From assembly GCA_964541755.1 (NCBI GenBank), contig CAZIRF010000003.1, positions 1 through 64,000 on the forward strand: a DNA stretch of 64,000 nt, written 5' to 3'. The notes beneath the pieces were generated by a model. The model saw nothing but the letters and a program-made list of their open reading frames with translations. It ran no database searches and had not been told where the DNA came from. The translations under genes and the position numbers were made by a program. Of this stretch, positions 16,141 to 25,622 are shown piece after piece (the first letter of the stretch is position 1; each line of letters begins with the position of its first letter). The DNA is from CAZIRF01 sp964541755. Its GTDB lineage: Bacteria; Spirochaetota; Spirochaetia; Treponematales; Breznakiellaceae.

Positions 16141-18168
16141 ATGTCCGTATCACTTGACCCGTATATTATTAAAAGCGGCAAGACCGGTGCCCGCAGGGCA
16201 CTCTCCTTTCTCAACGAGAGCCTGCGTGGAAGGCGCGTCCTCTACGCCCTCGCGGTTCTCGCCCTCTTGCTCGAGGCCATGAGCACCTTTCTCGCGCCCC
16301 TCGTGGTGCGCTTGACTATCGACAGCGTTATCGGGGTGGAAGCCCCCTCCGTCCCGGCCCCCTTTGACCGCTTGGCGCATACCGTCTTTGGTCCGGAGTG
16401 GAACGGTGGCGGATTGATCGAGCCACCCGGTGCTTCTGTCGGGGAAGGAGCCGCTATCGATGGTACGGGGGAGCTCTCCATCGCCTCCTCCCCCGCTGAA
16501 GAGAGACCCTGGCTCTGGCGCAGCTGGCTGCGCGGCCACCTCTACGTCCTCGCACTGGCTTTCTTTGCCTGTATCGGCCTGCAGGCCCTCTTCTCGTTTA
16601 CGGCCAGTTACCTCTTCAACCGCTGTGCCGAAGACGCTGCCAAGAAGATGCGCGACCGCCTCTACACCCACGTCCAGGACCTCCCCTGGGAGACCCTTCT
16701 GCGCGCGCAGTCGGGCGACTGGCTCCAGCGCTGCACATCGGATGTCGATACCACCCGCCGTTTCATCGCCGCCGAGCTCCCCGAACTGGCGCGCACGGTC
16801 TTTCTCCTAGCCTGGGCCCTCCCGGTCATGACGAGCCTGAGCCCCAAACTCACCCTCATGGGGGTCCTCGTCTTCCCGCTTATTATCGTATTCTCCTTCC
16901 TCTTCCACCGTATTGTGGAAAAGGTCTTCCGCGGGGTCGATGAGCGGGAGGGGGTCCTCTCCTCGATTATTCAAGAGAATGTGACCGGGGTGCGTGTTGT
17001 ACGCGCCTTTGCGCGACAGGCGTATGAGACGGCCCGCTTCTCGACGGCCAATGACCGCTTTCGCGAGCAGGTCTACATCCTTATCCGCTGGATGGCCTTC
17101 TACTGGGGCTTTTCGGCCTTTTTGGGCATCGTCCAGATGGCCATTGTCCTCGCCTCCTCGCTGGTGATGATCGGGGCGGGGACCATCACCCTTGGCCTCA
17201 TGGTCCTCTTCCTTACCTGGGAGCAGCAGATACTCTGGCCCGTGCGCCAGTTTGGCCGCATCCTGGCAGACGCCGGGAAGATGAAAGTCGCCGTCGAACG
17301 CATGAGCCAGATTATCGGCCTTGAGCGCGAGACGGAACTCGATGTTGTTCCGGACGGAAAGAATTTCAAGACTGATAGTGAAGCCCCGCGCCAAGGTGGC
17401 GGGGAGGGGGATGCCCTCATTGCCTTCGAGCATGTCGACTTTAGCTACCCGGACGGTACCGCGGTACTCAAGGATGTGAGCTTTACCGTAAAGCGCGGGG
17501 AGCAGCTTGCCATTGTGGGGCCCACCGGCGCGGGGAAGTCCACCCTTGTCCACCTGCTCGTTCGCCTGTATGAACCACAGGCCGGGCGGATACTCTTTCG
17601 TGGGCGCGATATTGCCGGTCTGCCCAAACGCCAGCTGCGCCGCGATATCGCCCTGGTCCTCCAGGAGGGCTTCCTCTACGGCAAGAATGTCCGAGAGAAT
17701 ATCCGCATGGGGCGCCAGGAGGCTGGTGACACGCTTGTGGTGGAGGCGGCCCGCAAGGCGGACTTTCACCGGGTTGTCGACGAGTTCAATGAAGGTTGGG
17801 AGACCATGGTGGGCGAGCGGGGGGTAACGCTCTCCGGTGGGCAGCGCCAGCGGCTCGCCCTGGCCCGCGCCCTTGTGCGCGAGGCGCCAGTCCTCGTCCT
17901 CGATGACTCCCTGAGTGCGGTCGATACCGAAACCGATGCGCGCATACGCCGGGAGGCCCTCGGGAAGAACGACGAGGGGGCCAGTATCGTCATCGCCCAT
18001 CGCATTACGACCCTGGCCAATGCAGACCGCATCCTCGTTTTGGAGAAAGGCCGCGTGAGCGACATTGGCACCCATGCCGAGCTGGTCGCCCGGCCGGGAC
18101 TCTATCAACGACTTGCCCGCCTCCAGGAGGCGGTGGAGCACGACGAGGCTCCGAAAACAGCCGTATGA
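16141..18168 (+). CDS. ABC exporter half-transporter, degenerate NBD (BmrD/BmrC-like subunit 1)
   Basis: Inner-membrane exporter subunit of 675 aa: six-helix transmembrane domain and C-terminal ATPase. Walker A is GPTGAGKST, the signature is LSGGQ, Walker B is VLVLDDSLSAVD and the switch His is IAHRITTL. The catalytic Glu after Walker B is replaced by Asp, the mark of the degenerate site in heterodimeric exporters (BmrCD, TmrAB, LmrCD). An unusual 70-80-residue extracytoplasmic insert separates TM1 from TM2, like the external domain known from BmrD. ATG 16141 has GGGAGGAAG before it. The partner gene follows 30 nt later, and a leader peptide plus terminator precede it. The substrate is unknown; drugs are the analogy. 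Confidence 0.9.
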   Translation: MSVSLDPYIIKSGKTGARRALSFLNESLRGRRVLYALAVLALLLEAMSTFLAPLVVRLTIDSVIGVEAPSVPAPFDRLAHTVFGPEWNGGGLIEPPGASVGEGAAIDGTGELSIASSPAEERPWLWRSWLRGHLYVLALAFFACIGLQALFSFTASYLFNRCAEDAAKKMRDRLYTHVQDLPWETLLRAQSGDWLQRCTSDVDTTRRFIAAELPELARTVFLLAWALPVMTSLSPKLTLMGVLVFPLIIVFSFLFHRIVEKVFRGVDEREGVLSSIIQENVTGVRVVRAFARQAYETARFSTANDRFREQVYILIRWMAFYWGFSAFLGIVQMAIVLASSLVMIGAGTITLGLMVLFLTWEQQILWPVRQFGRILADAGKMKVAVERMSQIIGLERETELDVVPDGKNFKTDSEAPRQGGGEGDALIAFEHVDFSYPDGTAVLKDVSFTVKRGEQLAIVGPTGAGKSTLVHLLVRLYEPQAGRILFRGRDIAGLPKRQLRRDIALVLQEGFLYGKNVRENIRMGRQEAGDTLVVEAARKADFHRVVDEFNEGWETMVGERGVTLSGGQRQRLALARALVREAPVLVLDDSLSAVDTETDARIRREALGKNDEGASIVIAHRITTLANADRILVLEKGRVSDIGTHAELVARPGLYQRLARLQEAVEHDEAPKTAV

Positions 18169-18198
18169 CAATAGCGCTTGTACGGCAAAGGAAACAGA

Positions 18199-20010
18199 AT
18201 GTCCGACGCAACACGATTTGAAGAAAAAGACTACTCGAGCCGCTTCGACGGGCGCCTGTGGCTCAAGATTTTGCGGATAGCCAAACCGGTCTACCCCTAT
18301 CTGGGCCTCACCGCCCTGTTCATGACCTGCATCGCCCTGGTCGATGCGAGTTTTCCACAGCTTACCCGCTATGCGGTGGACCGGCTTGTCCCCGCCCTTG
18401 GCGAGGAGGGCGCCGGAATGCGCATTGCCCTCTTTACCGCGGCATATCTCCTTTTAGCCCTCTTCAACGGGCTCGGGATATGGGCCTTCATACTCGCCGC
18501 GGGGGTGGTCGAGGTGCGCCTCGTCCACCTCTTGCGCGAGAAGGCCTTCAAGCGCCTGCAGGAACTCTCCTTCTCGTACTATGACCGCACCCCGGCCGGC
18601 TGGATTATGACGCGCATGACCTCCGACACCCAAAAATTGGGTGATACCATCGCCTGGGGCGTTGTCGACTTGACCTGGGGCAGCATCATCATGCTGATGG
18701 TCGTCATCTTCATGCTTGCCATGAACGCGAAATTGGCCCTTATTGGTCTGTCTTTCGCGCCCTTCCTGCTCTTTGCGACGGCCTGGTTCCAAAAGCAGAT
18801 TCTGGCCAAGCAGCGAAAGGCGCGAAAGACCAATTCGCTCATATCGGGGCTCTTCAACGAGGGCTTGCAGGGAGCACGCACTTCCAAGACCCTCGTTCGC
18901 GAGGCCGAGAACTGCGGCGAATTCGTCCGGATGAGCGGGACTTTGCGTGCCTGGTCGGTGGCTTCGGCGCGGCTTTCGGCCCTCTTCATGCCCGTTGTCA
19001 TACTCCTGTCCGCTACCGGGGCCTCTTTGGTTTTGGGGCTGGGGGGCAGTATGGTTCTGGGCGGCGCGCTGAGCTTCGGGACCTTGGTCGCCTTTATCAA
19101 CTACGCTCTCATGCTCTTTGACCCCGCACGGGAGGTCGCGCGGGTCCTCTCCGAGCTGCAGGCCGCCCAGGCCAGCGCCGAGCGCCTCTTTGCCCTGGTC
19201 GAGACCGAACCCGAGATCAACGATCGCCCCGGTGCCGGTGATGACGGCGACATACAGGGGGCCCTCGCCCTCGACCGGGTGAGCTTCCACTACGGCGACG
19301 GGCGCTGGATACTGCGCGACTTCTCGCTTTCGATACCCGCGGGCCAGACCCTGGCTGTCGTGGGCGAGACGGGGAGCGGCAAGTCCACCCTGGTCAATCT
19401 CCTGTGCCGCTTTTATGAGCCGGTGGAGGGAGCCATACTGATAGACGGCCGCGACTACCGTGAAAAGACGCAGCACTGGCTCCACTCGAAGCTGGGCTAC
19501 GTCTTGCAGAGTCCGCTCCTCTTTTCCGGGACCATACGCGAGAACATTCGCTACGGCCGCCTCGATGCCAGCGATGAAGAGGTTGAGGCGGCCGCCACAA
19601 AGGCAAACGCGAAAGAATTTATCGAAAAGCTGGAAAAGGGCTGGGACAGCCTGGTGGGAGAGGGAGGGGTTTTGCTTTCAACCGGCCAAAAGCAGTTGAT
19701 TAGCCTGGCCCGCGCCCTCGTGGCGAACCCGCGCATTATGGTGTTGGACGAGGCAACGAGCTCGGTCGATACCGAAACGGAGGTCCTGATACAGGGGGCG
19801 GTCAATGAGCTCCTCGTTGGCCGGACCAGCATCGTTATCGCGCACCGCCTTTCGACTATACGCCATGCCGACCGTATATTGGTGATGGATCACGGAAAGA
19901 TTATTGAGGATGGTTCACATGACGAGCTGATGGCGCAACACGGTCACTACCGTGCCCTGTACACGCGCCAATTCCTCGAGGAGGCCGTGGCTCATGGCGT
20001 GGCCGGGTAG
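18199..20010 (+). CDS. ABC exporter half-transporter, partner subunit 2
   Basis: A 603-aa type I ABC exporter half. Six membrane helices lie in residues 1-330 and the ATPase follows. Walker A GETGSGKST and Walker B IMVLDEATSSVD with catalytic Glu are intact, but the signature is LLSTGQ, a degenerate form. Subunit 1 has LSGGQ with a Walker B Asp. The two complement each other: one composite site has all consensus residues and the other has both defects, the classic asymmetric heterodimer. The ATG at 18199 has AAAGGA upstream; the TTG at 18178 is unlikely. Confidence 0.92.
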   Translation: MSDATRFEEKDYSSRFDGRLWLKILRIAKPVYPYLGLTALFMTCIALVDASFPQLTRYAVDRLVPALGEEGAGMRIALFTAAYLLLALFNGLGIWAFILAAGVVEVRLVHLLREKAFKRLQELSFSYYDRTPAGWIMTRMTSDTQKLGDTIAWGVVDLTWGSIIMLMVVIFMLAMNAKLALIGLSFAPFLLFATAWFQKQILAKQRKARKTNSLISGLFNEGLQGARTSKTLVREAENCGEFVRMSGTLRAWSVASARLSALFMPVVILLSATGASLVLGLGGSMVLGGALSFGTLVAFINYALMLFDPAREVARVLSELQAAQASAERLFALVETEPEINDRPGAGDDGDIQGALALDRVSFHYGDGRWILRDFSLSIPAGQTLAVVGETGSGKSTLVNLLCRFYEPVEGAILIDGRDYREKTQHWLHSKLGYVLQSPLLFSGTIRENIRYGRLDASDEEVEAAATKANAKEFIEKLEKGWDSLVGEGGVLLSTGQKQLISLARALVANPRIMVLDEATSSVDTETEVLIQGAVNELLVGRTSIVIAHRLSTIRHADRILVMDHGKIIEDGSHDELMAQHGHYRALYTRQFLEEAVAHGVAG

Positions 20011-20262
20011 TAGGCCGGGGTGCCCCGCTGCTTTCGCGGGGGGAGCCCCGGACCCGGGCCCGGGGTAATTGTGCAGGTGGCGGGGCTCGCAGAGACCCGC
20101 CACTCTTGGGTATGCCTGCATCGCGATGCAGGCCCGGGCTCGCGGCCGGGGCGCGGGGGGCGTCGGGCGCTGCCTTGGGCGGCGCCCGGAAAGACTTTCG
20201 GGGGAGCGGAAGGGCCGTCGTGGCGTTCCCCGCAGCGCCCCCTCCTTTCGATGCCGGTCTGT
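20011..20262. other. GC-rich intergenic region with inverted repeats
   Basis: It lies between convergent genes and contains short perfect inverted repeats such as GGGGTGCCCC and CCCGGGCCCGGGG. These probably act as bidirectional transcript ends. I see no gene or known RNA. Confidence 0.5.
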
Positions 20263-20817
20263 TTAGCGGTTGTTACGGCGGTTTGTGATGAAGTTGAAGC
20301 CGGTGGTGAGCGAAATGGACGAGGCGGCACTTGAGTTGGGGATGGAATAGCTGATATCCACCGGGACGTAGACGCCGCTAAAGGAGAAGGTCCAGCCCAT
20401 GGCGATAAGTATTTGTATTCCGCTCATGGAGACCATGGGTCCGGCGCCAAACTCGAAGCCCCGGGCGTCGCGGTAGCCAACGAGGAAGCTCCCGATGGGA
20501 AGGGCGGTGCCCTGTTCGAGGCCGTTGACCATGAGGATTTCTTGGAAGGCAAAGTGGTTGCGCGTGTCGCCCAGGAGTATGCGCTGTTCGAGCGAGATTC
20601 CGAAGGCAGACATAACCGGGTAGTAGGTGAGATCGTTGGAAAGGTACTCTGATACTTCGTCGCTGAATCTTCCCCAATCGGTGAAGACGTAGCCAACCCC
20701 AACGCGGGGCCCCAATACAAATTCGAAAGCGGCGGGTTCTTCGCCGGCATCCTGTGCGAAGGCAAGAGCGGAAAGAGCGAGTGAAAGAATGCTTGCAAGG
20801 ATGAATCCTTTTTTCAT
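20263..20817 (-). CDS. Small beta-barrel outer-membrane protein
   Basis: A 184-aa protein with a clear signal peptide (MKKGFILASILSLALSALAFA, cut near AQDA) and alternating hydrophobic strands through the rest, including GPRVGVGYVF, FLVGYRDARGFEFGAGP and a final TTGFNFITN strand. It is probably an eight-stranded outer-membrane barrel. No specific family is recognised. GGAGG precedes the ATG, and TACAAT on the minus strand about 45 nt upstream may be its -10 box. Confidence 0.75.
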   Translation of the reverse strand: MKKGFILASILSLALSALAFAQDAGEEPAAFEFVLGPRVGVGYVFTDWGRFSDEVSEYLSNDLTYYPVMSAFGISLEQRILLGDTRNHFAFQEILMVNGLEQGTALPIGSFLVGYRDARGFEFGAGPMVSMSGIQILIAMGWTFSFSGVYVPVDISYSIPNSSAASSISLTTGFNFITNRRNNR

Positions 20818-21012
20818 GAATAACCTCCAATAGTAATACTTTTTTCACTTGGATTGTAGCACGGCACAGTGTGTAAATCCAGTATGGCGGGAAGGGGTAT
20901 ACCATGGTTTTGAAAGAAGGAATTTGAAAAAATGATTCAAATTTAAGGTGGATTTCAGATTGGAATCGTAAGCTGAATCCTGTCGGGCTTTTGTTTGCCC
21001 CGGGAGGTTATC

Positions 21013-22920
21013 ATGGATAGGCGGCTTATTTCAAAACGGATTTTGTTCGCTGCCCTTTGTTTTTTTGGCGTTGTCCCGCAGCTCTTCGCCGGCGACTGGA
21101 TCAAACCGGTCGAACGCTGGTTCTACATCAAATCGGTGCAGGCTGGTGGCCGAAACGCGGGCTTTTGGGATCAACCTGGGAGCGACAGGCAGTTCCGCAA
21201 TGGCAACAATCTGATGGTCTTTGCCCGGACGGCGAATTTCCTCGCGGATCAGCGTTTCATGTTCAAACCCGTTGGCGAGGGGGTCTTCAATATTGTGGCC
21301 ATGAACGGTGGTTATGTGACGGTTGAGGGCGGGGCCTCTGCAAATGGTACGAATGTTTACATTGGCAGAGGCCGGGGAGGCGACCCCTCGCAGAACTTCC
21401 GGATTGAGCATCTGGGGGGCGGCCGATTCAAGATTCACCCGATAGGCGGCGGCGTCATCTGTCTGGCCGGGCGCAGCCACGCGGACCGTTCCAACATCCA
21501 TGTGTGGACCAACCATGAGGGGGCCTTTACCGAGTGGTTCCTTTTGCCCTCGTACGATGGCGAAGCCTGGGTGCCCGGGGCATCGGCCATTGTCGCTTCG
21601 AACAGCCCCGGCAGTACTGTTGCCCGCCCGGGGGCCTCGTCCATGCCGTCAAAGGTGCCCGCGATGGAGTTTGCCGCAAGGGGCATGGTGGGTAATTTGG
21701 TCATGCGCGACATTCACCCGGACGGCCGGGAGTTCGTGAACCCGGCCCAGGGGGTTACGGTGGAGCTCTGGGTCTTCGACCCCGCAAACAGGGACAACAT
21801 GTACCGGATCAAGGAGCGCTTCCTTACGAATATGGAGGGATTTTTTACCATTCCTTCTTCGTACTATTCGGAACAGAGCATCATGCTGATGGCCCACATC
21901 GAGGGCCGTGGATCTGCCTTTGCCTTGGTCAATCCCATGGGCCGGAAAATTACCATCGATGAGTTCCAGTCCCTCAAATACCTCTCGAAGGATTATCACT
22001 TGGTCGAGACCCGCTACCGGGGGCGGCGCTGGATTTACCGCGAGGGGGCGGGGGCCTGGCAGACGGGCGGGACCATCACCAGACGGGATTCCTTCTTTTT
22101 CAAGGACCTGGATCGCCCCAGTGCGGCGGTTGACCGTTTTTACCAGAGGGCTTTCGCGGGGGTCGACCGCTCCACGGCACATACCGATGAGGCTATTGTC
22201 GAAAAGGTGGCCGCGGTACTCGAGTTCCTGCGGACGCAAACCTGGTCCTACATGACGGCGAACGCGAAGAGTGACCCGCGCTATGCCGCCAGTGACGAGT
22301 TGTTCAGCAAGAGCCGCAGCAGCAGCAAGGCCCCCCTTTCGCGCTGGCCAACGCTTGAAGAATATGCCGATGTCTGGCTCAAGCATGGCTTCCTGCCTAC
22401 GGGGAATTGTACGAGTTGGGCTCTTATGACGGCCGCCCTCATGCGGGGGCTGGGGGTTCCCCCCGGTCGCTTTTTTGTGTCGAAGTTCAATTACGACCAT
22501 GGATGGATAGTCGAGCACTGGGTTATTGCCCTTGAACTGGGCGGGCGCTGGGTCTGTTTCGACCCGCAGTTTCGCAATGTTCTGCGGCCAAGTAGCCCCG
22601 TCCAGTTCCTGAACGGGGCTTGGGATCGCTACTGGTCGGCGGATTACGAGTGGGATATGCCATTTGAGGCGGTGCTCCTGCCCGGCGGATCGCTTTCGCG
22701 CATGCCGTACATTGGGGATGCGTCGAAACTCTTTCCCGAGGAGCTTCCCGAGCAGGATGCTGTGGGGGAAGAGGCCTTCGGGGCCGCCGAAGAGGAGATT
22801 TTGGCGGATAACGGGGAAGGCGATTTGCAGCCGGATAAAGAGGAGGCCACACCCAGGCCCAAGCCCGTTATAGAGAATGACAAAAAGCCCAAGCGCCCGA
22901 AAATAATCACGGGGTACTGA
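21013..22920 (+). CDS. Secreted ricin-type lectin / transglutaminase-like protein
   Basis: A 635-aa exported protein. The signal peptide (residues 1-27) is followed by a beta-trefoil ricin-like domain at about 30-185 with repeated units (GGYVTVEGGASANGTNVYI; GGGVICLAGRSHADRSNIHV). A linker and middle domain follow. A transglutaminase-like papain fold lies at about 455-540: Cys in GNCTSWALMTAALMRGLG, His in EHWVIA and Asp in CFDPQF give an intact Cys-His-Asp triad. The Pro/Lys-rich C-terminus is probably disordered. It may cleave or cross-link protein or peptide bonds at a glycan-rich surface; this is inference. GGGAGG supports ATG 21013. Its end overlaps the convergent glycosidase-like gene by 14 nt. 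Confidence 0.82.
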   Translation: MDRRLISKRILFAALCFFGVVPQLFAGDWIKPVERWFYIKSVQAGGRNAGFWDQPGSDRQFRNGNNLMVFARTANFLADQRFMFKPVGEGVFNIVAMNGGYVTVEGGASANGTNVYIGRGRGGDPSQNFRIEHLGGGRFKIHPIGGGVICLAGRSHADRSNIHVWTNHEGAFTEWFLLPSYDGEAWVPGASAIVASNSPGSTVARPGASSMPSKVPAMEFAARGMVGNLVMRDIHPDGREFVNPAQGVTVELWVFDPANRDNMYRIKERFLTNMEGFFTIPSSYYSEQSIMLMAHIEGRGSAFALVNPMGRKITIDEFQSLKYLSKDYHLVETRYRGRRWIYREGAGAWQTGGTITRRDSFFFKDLDRPSAAVDRFYQRAFAGVDRSTAHTDEAIVEKVAAVLEFLRTQTWSYMTANAKSDPRYAASDELFSKSRSSSKAPLSRWPTLEEYADVWLKHGFLPTGNCTSWALMTAALMRGLGVPPGRFFVSKFNYDHGWIVEHWVIALELGGRWVCFDPQFRNVLRPSSPVQFLNGAWDRYWSADYEWDMPFEAVLLPGGSLSRMPYIGDASKLFPEELPEQDAVGEEAFGAAEEEILADNGEGDLQPDKEEATPRPKPVIENDKKPKRPKIITGY

Positions 22921-25537
22921 GCGGCGGGCGGGGGGAGAAGGGCGTACTGTGCGTAAGGCTGCCATCGGCATTGCGCACCAGGAAGCCCCATGGCGGGATG
23001 GTTTCTGTCATGGTCCCCGTATCAACTGCGACACTCTTGTCCTGTGCGAAGTTGCCCCAGACCTCGACGGTACTGCCGTCGGGGGCCTCGAAGCGGCTGT
23101 ACTGGAGGCTTTTGTCGGCGGACAGGTAGCGGTGATCGACGAGCTCGCTCCAGGTGACCTGGCGGGTGAGGGGGCTGATATTGCGGTAGGAGGCGAGTAG
23201 CCAGTCCTTCTCGTGGGCCCAGCGGGCGCGGTCGACGATCCACAGGGGCAGGGTCCCGTAGAGGGCGTTGAAGAGGTCGCGCTTTGGCAGGTACTCGATG
23301 AGGCGATTTGAGGAGTCGCCCCAGTACCAGCTTGAGAACACGCAGTCGTGGTAGACGAGCTGGAAGAGGGGGATACGGTACTCGGGCCCCAACTGGAAGC
23401 GGAAGAAATCCTCCTGCGGCTCACGGCGGCTCCCCAAATCGTAGCCGGCATCCTTGAGGCGGTACGGGCCCAGGCTTGTCATGCCCTCGAAGTAGTGGAG
23501 ATGGGGGACGGCCATGTCCATTCCCGTTTCGCTGCCCACAACCAGGCGGTGCTCGTCCACGAGGTAGTCGAAAAGGGCCATCTTGTTTCGCCGGTCGTCG
23601 CTGCGCGAGAGGGGGTGGAGGGGATTCCAGTCCTCCCGAAGCGGGTTCGCCGTTGTCGTGTCGAGGAAGCGGGCCCCGTAGGGGTGCTTCGCCAGGTCTT
23701 TGGGTACCCGCTCCTTGATGAGCCTGAGAGAGGCCGCAGACGAAATGACCCCGCCGGGGTACTCGGTTCCGTCTTCCTCGCGGTGCACCCAGCCCTTCAT
23801 GGGGGATCCGTCGGGCAGGAGGACGATGTCATCGGGCCAGCCTTCGGTATTAAGCCAGGGGAAGCGGCTGTCCGGCTTCCATATATCCTGGTAGATATCG
23901 TAGCGACCGGTGAGCCAGCCCTTGGCGTTGAGGGCCGTGAGGGTCTCCGGGGTCTGTTCGTGCGACCAGAGGACGCGGTCCACGCCGGCTGCTTCAAGTT
24001 CTTCTGCGAGTTCGAGGGCGAATTCTTCGCTCTGCGACCACCAGTCTATGCGTTCCCACACCCAAAGATTTACGGCCCCGGCCATTTTTTCGAGCTGCGG
24101 GACCCGTTCCATTTTTTCTGTGAGGGTGACGAGCCGCCCTTCCTCTCGGGCCCATTCGCGATAGGCCTTGGCGATGGCCACGTGGCCACTCCCCGTGCGG
24201 ACGAGGCGTAGCCTGCGCGGGTAGCCCCAGGTCTTTCGTTCGCCCTGCCATACGAAGCCAAAGGTCGAAGTGCTGTCTATACCGGCTTTGCTGCCGGGGC
24301 GGGTAAAGCGAACGTATGCGTCATTCTGGGTTTCGGCTATGGCCAGGATCCCGCTATCGGGGGCGCTCAAGCCGACAAAGGGCATGCACAGGCCGTGGCC
24401 CCCGTAGAGTTCGAGGTTCCAGCTGTCGAAGCGGGGGTCGTCTGCGGGTACCCGCAATCCCTCGTTTACCGGAAGTATCCAGTCCTGCCCGGGAGCAGGT
24501 TTGAGGGGCCCCGGAAAGGCGAAGTCGCTGGTAAGCGGGGCATCGGGCGGGGCCTCGAGGCTGATAAGGGCCTGGCCCGCGCTGTCCAGTGCGAAGCGGG
24601 CGGTGATGGAGCCGGCCCAGAGGTCTGCCAGCGTCATTTCAAAGCGTTCCGGCACTGGGCTGTGCGTTGAAATTATCAGGGGTATTACTGTGCTCATGTC
24701 GAAGGTCCAGACGGTTTCCTCCCCCGTTTGCCTCGCTGTGGCCGTGGGCCCGAAGCGCAGAATGCCTTTCTCCCGATCAAGCTCGAGGCTCGAGCCACCC
24801 GCACGGGCTTGCAGCAGCACTGGCCCCTCGAGTGGCGGTGGCGCTTCGCGGATACGGCACAGGGCGACGTTGTCGACAAGCCAGCTCGCCGCCCCCCGCC
24901 CGGTAATGCGAAAGCGAATCCCCTGCGCCCCGTTTGGCACGAAGAAGCGCTCACGCAGCATAATCCAGTCCCCATTTGCGACAGTTGGGGCGTCTGAGCC
25001 CGTTTCGGCCAGCCCGCTCATCCAGTCGAGGACCTCTTTCTCTTCGTTGTAGCTTACGCAGGAAATTTGGACTGATGGTGCTTCCGCGCTGTCGGCGGTT
25101 TTTTTGGTTTTTTTCGCTAACGCCGCGAGACGGACAGCTGCCTGTACTTCCCAGACTTCACCTGCCTGTACGGCTTGACTGGTGTTGGCTTGGACGCTCC
25201 AGTCTTCGCTGCCGGACATCTCCACAAGGAGGGCGCCGCTTTTCCCTATCCCGGAGGCGGCGTCATGGGCTGTGCGTATGGGTTCATTGTTGCGTGCCCA
25301 GGGTCCACGCCAGCCGGAAAGGCCCTCGTCGAAGGAGGGGTTATCGAGGCGGTTGTCTGTGCAGGGCTCGGCGCCCGACAGGGCTTCCGGCCCGGCCCCC
25401 GCCGGAAAGCCGGTATGTGTTTGGGTGCCATCCCGCGAGGACGCTGCCGTGTCCCCCGTGAGGGCACAGGACAGGAGGGCGAGGGCACAAGACGCAACGA
25501 TTAAAGCGCGAACAGTGAAGCGTGCGGCGGTTTTCAT
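22907..25537 (-). CDS. Lipoprotein with carbohydrate-binding-like and glycoside-hydrolase-like domains
   Basis: This 876-aa protein has a signal peptide with lipobox LLSC (Cys near residue 24). A jelly-roll region at about 60-225 (LDNPSFDEGLSGWRGPW start, typical of CBM4/9-like modules) is followed by a beta-sandwich and, from about residue 450, a TIM-barrel-like domain with WERIDWW, DRVLWSHEQ, RFLDTTTA and VVGSETGMD, whose acidic residues could be catalytic. The layout recalls DUF5696/GH101-type enzymes but I cannot assign a family. A -10-like TAGACT lies 6 nt before the ATG and there is no Shine-Dalgarno, so it may be leaderless. Confidence 0.72.
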   Translation of the reverse strand: MKTAARFTVRALIVASCALALLSCALTGDTAASSRDGTQTHTGFPAGAGPEALSGAEPCTDNRLDNPSFDEGLSGWRGPWARNNEPIRTAHDAASGIGKSGALLVEMSGSEDWSVQANTSQAVQAGEVWEVQAAVRLAALAKKTKKTADSAEAPSVQISCVSYNEEKEVLDWMSGLAETGSDAPTVANGDWIMLRERFFVPNGAQGIRFRITGRGAASWLVDNVALCRIREAPPPLEGPVLLQARAGGSSLELDREKGILRFGPTATARQTGEETVWTFDMSTVIPLIISTHSPVPERFEMTLADLWAGSITARFALDSAGQALISLEAPPDAPLTSDFAFPGPLKPAPGQDWILPVNEGLRVPADDPRFDSWNLELYGGHGLCMPFVGLSAPDSGILAIAETQNDAYVRFTRPGSKAGIDSTSTFGFVWQGERKTWGYPRRLRLVRTGSGHVAIAKAYREWAREEGRLVTLTEKMERVPQLEKMAGAVNLWVWERIDWWSQSEEFALELAEELEAAGVDRVLWSHEQTPETLTALNAKGWLTGRYDIYQDIWKPDSRFPWLNTEGWPDDIVLLPDGSPMKGWVHREEDGTEYPGGVISSAASLRLIKERVPKDLAKHPYGARFLDTTTANPLREDWNPLHPLSRSDDRRNKMALFDYLVDEHRLVVGSETGMDMAVPHLHYFEGMTSLGPYRLKDAGYDLGSRREPQEDFFRFQLGPEYRIPLFQLVYHDCVFSSWYWGDSSNRLIEYLPKRDLFNALYGTLPLWIVDRARWAHEKDWLLASYRNISPLTRQVTWSELVDHRYLSADKSLQYSRFEAPDGSTVEVWGNFAQDKSVAVDTGTMTETIPPWGFLVRNADGSLTHSTPFSPRPPLSTP

Positions 25538-25587
25538 GCTATCAGTCTAGCACATTGGTGTATGGCATTCATTTTCCGGTGGGGAGC

Positions 25588-25616
25588 TTGAATCACGGGA
25601 ACGGATGGCATAAAAT
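25588..25616 (+). promoter_or_regulatory. Promoter of the diguanylate cyclase gene
   Basis: TTGAAT (25588-25593), 17 nt, TAAAAT (25611-25616). The ATG is at 25623, 6 nt after the -10 box, so the transcript should be leaderless. Confidence 0.68.
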
Positions 25617-25622
25617 CCACTT

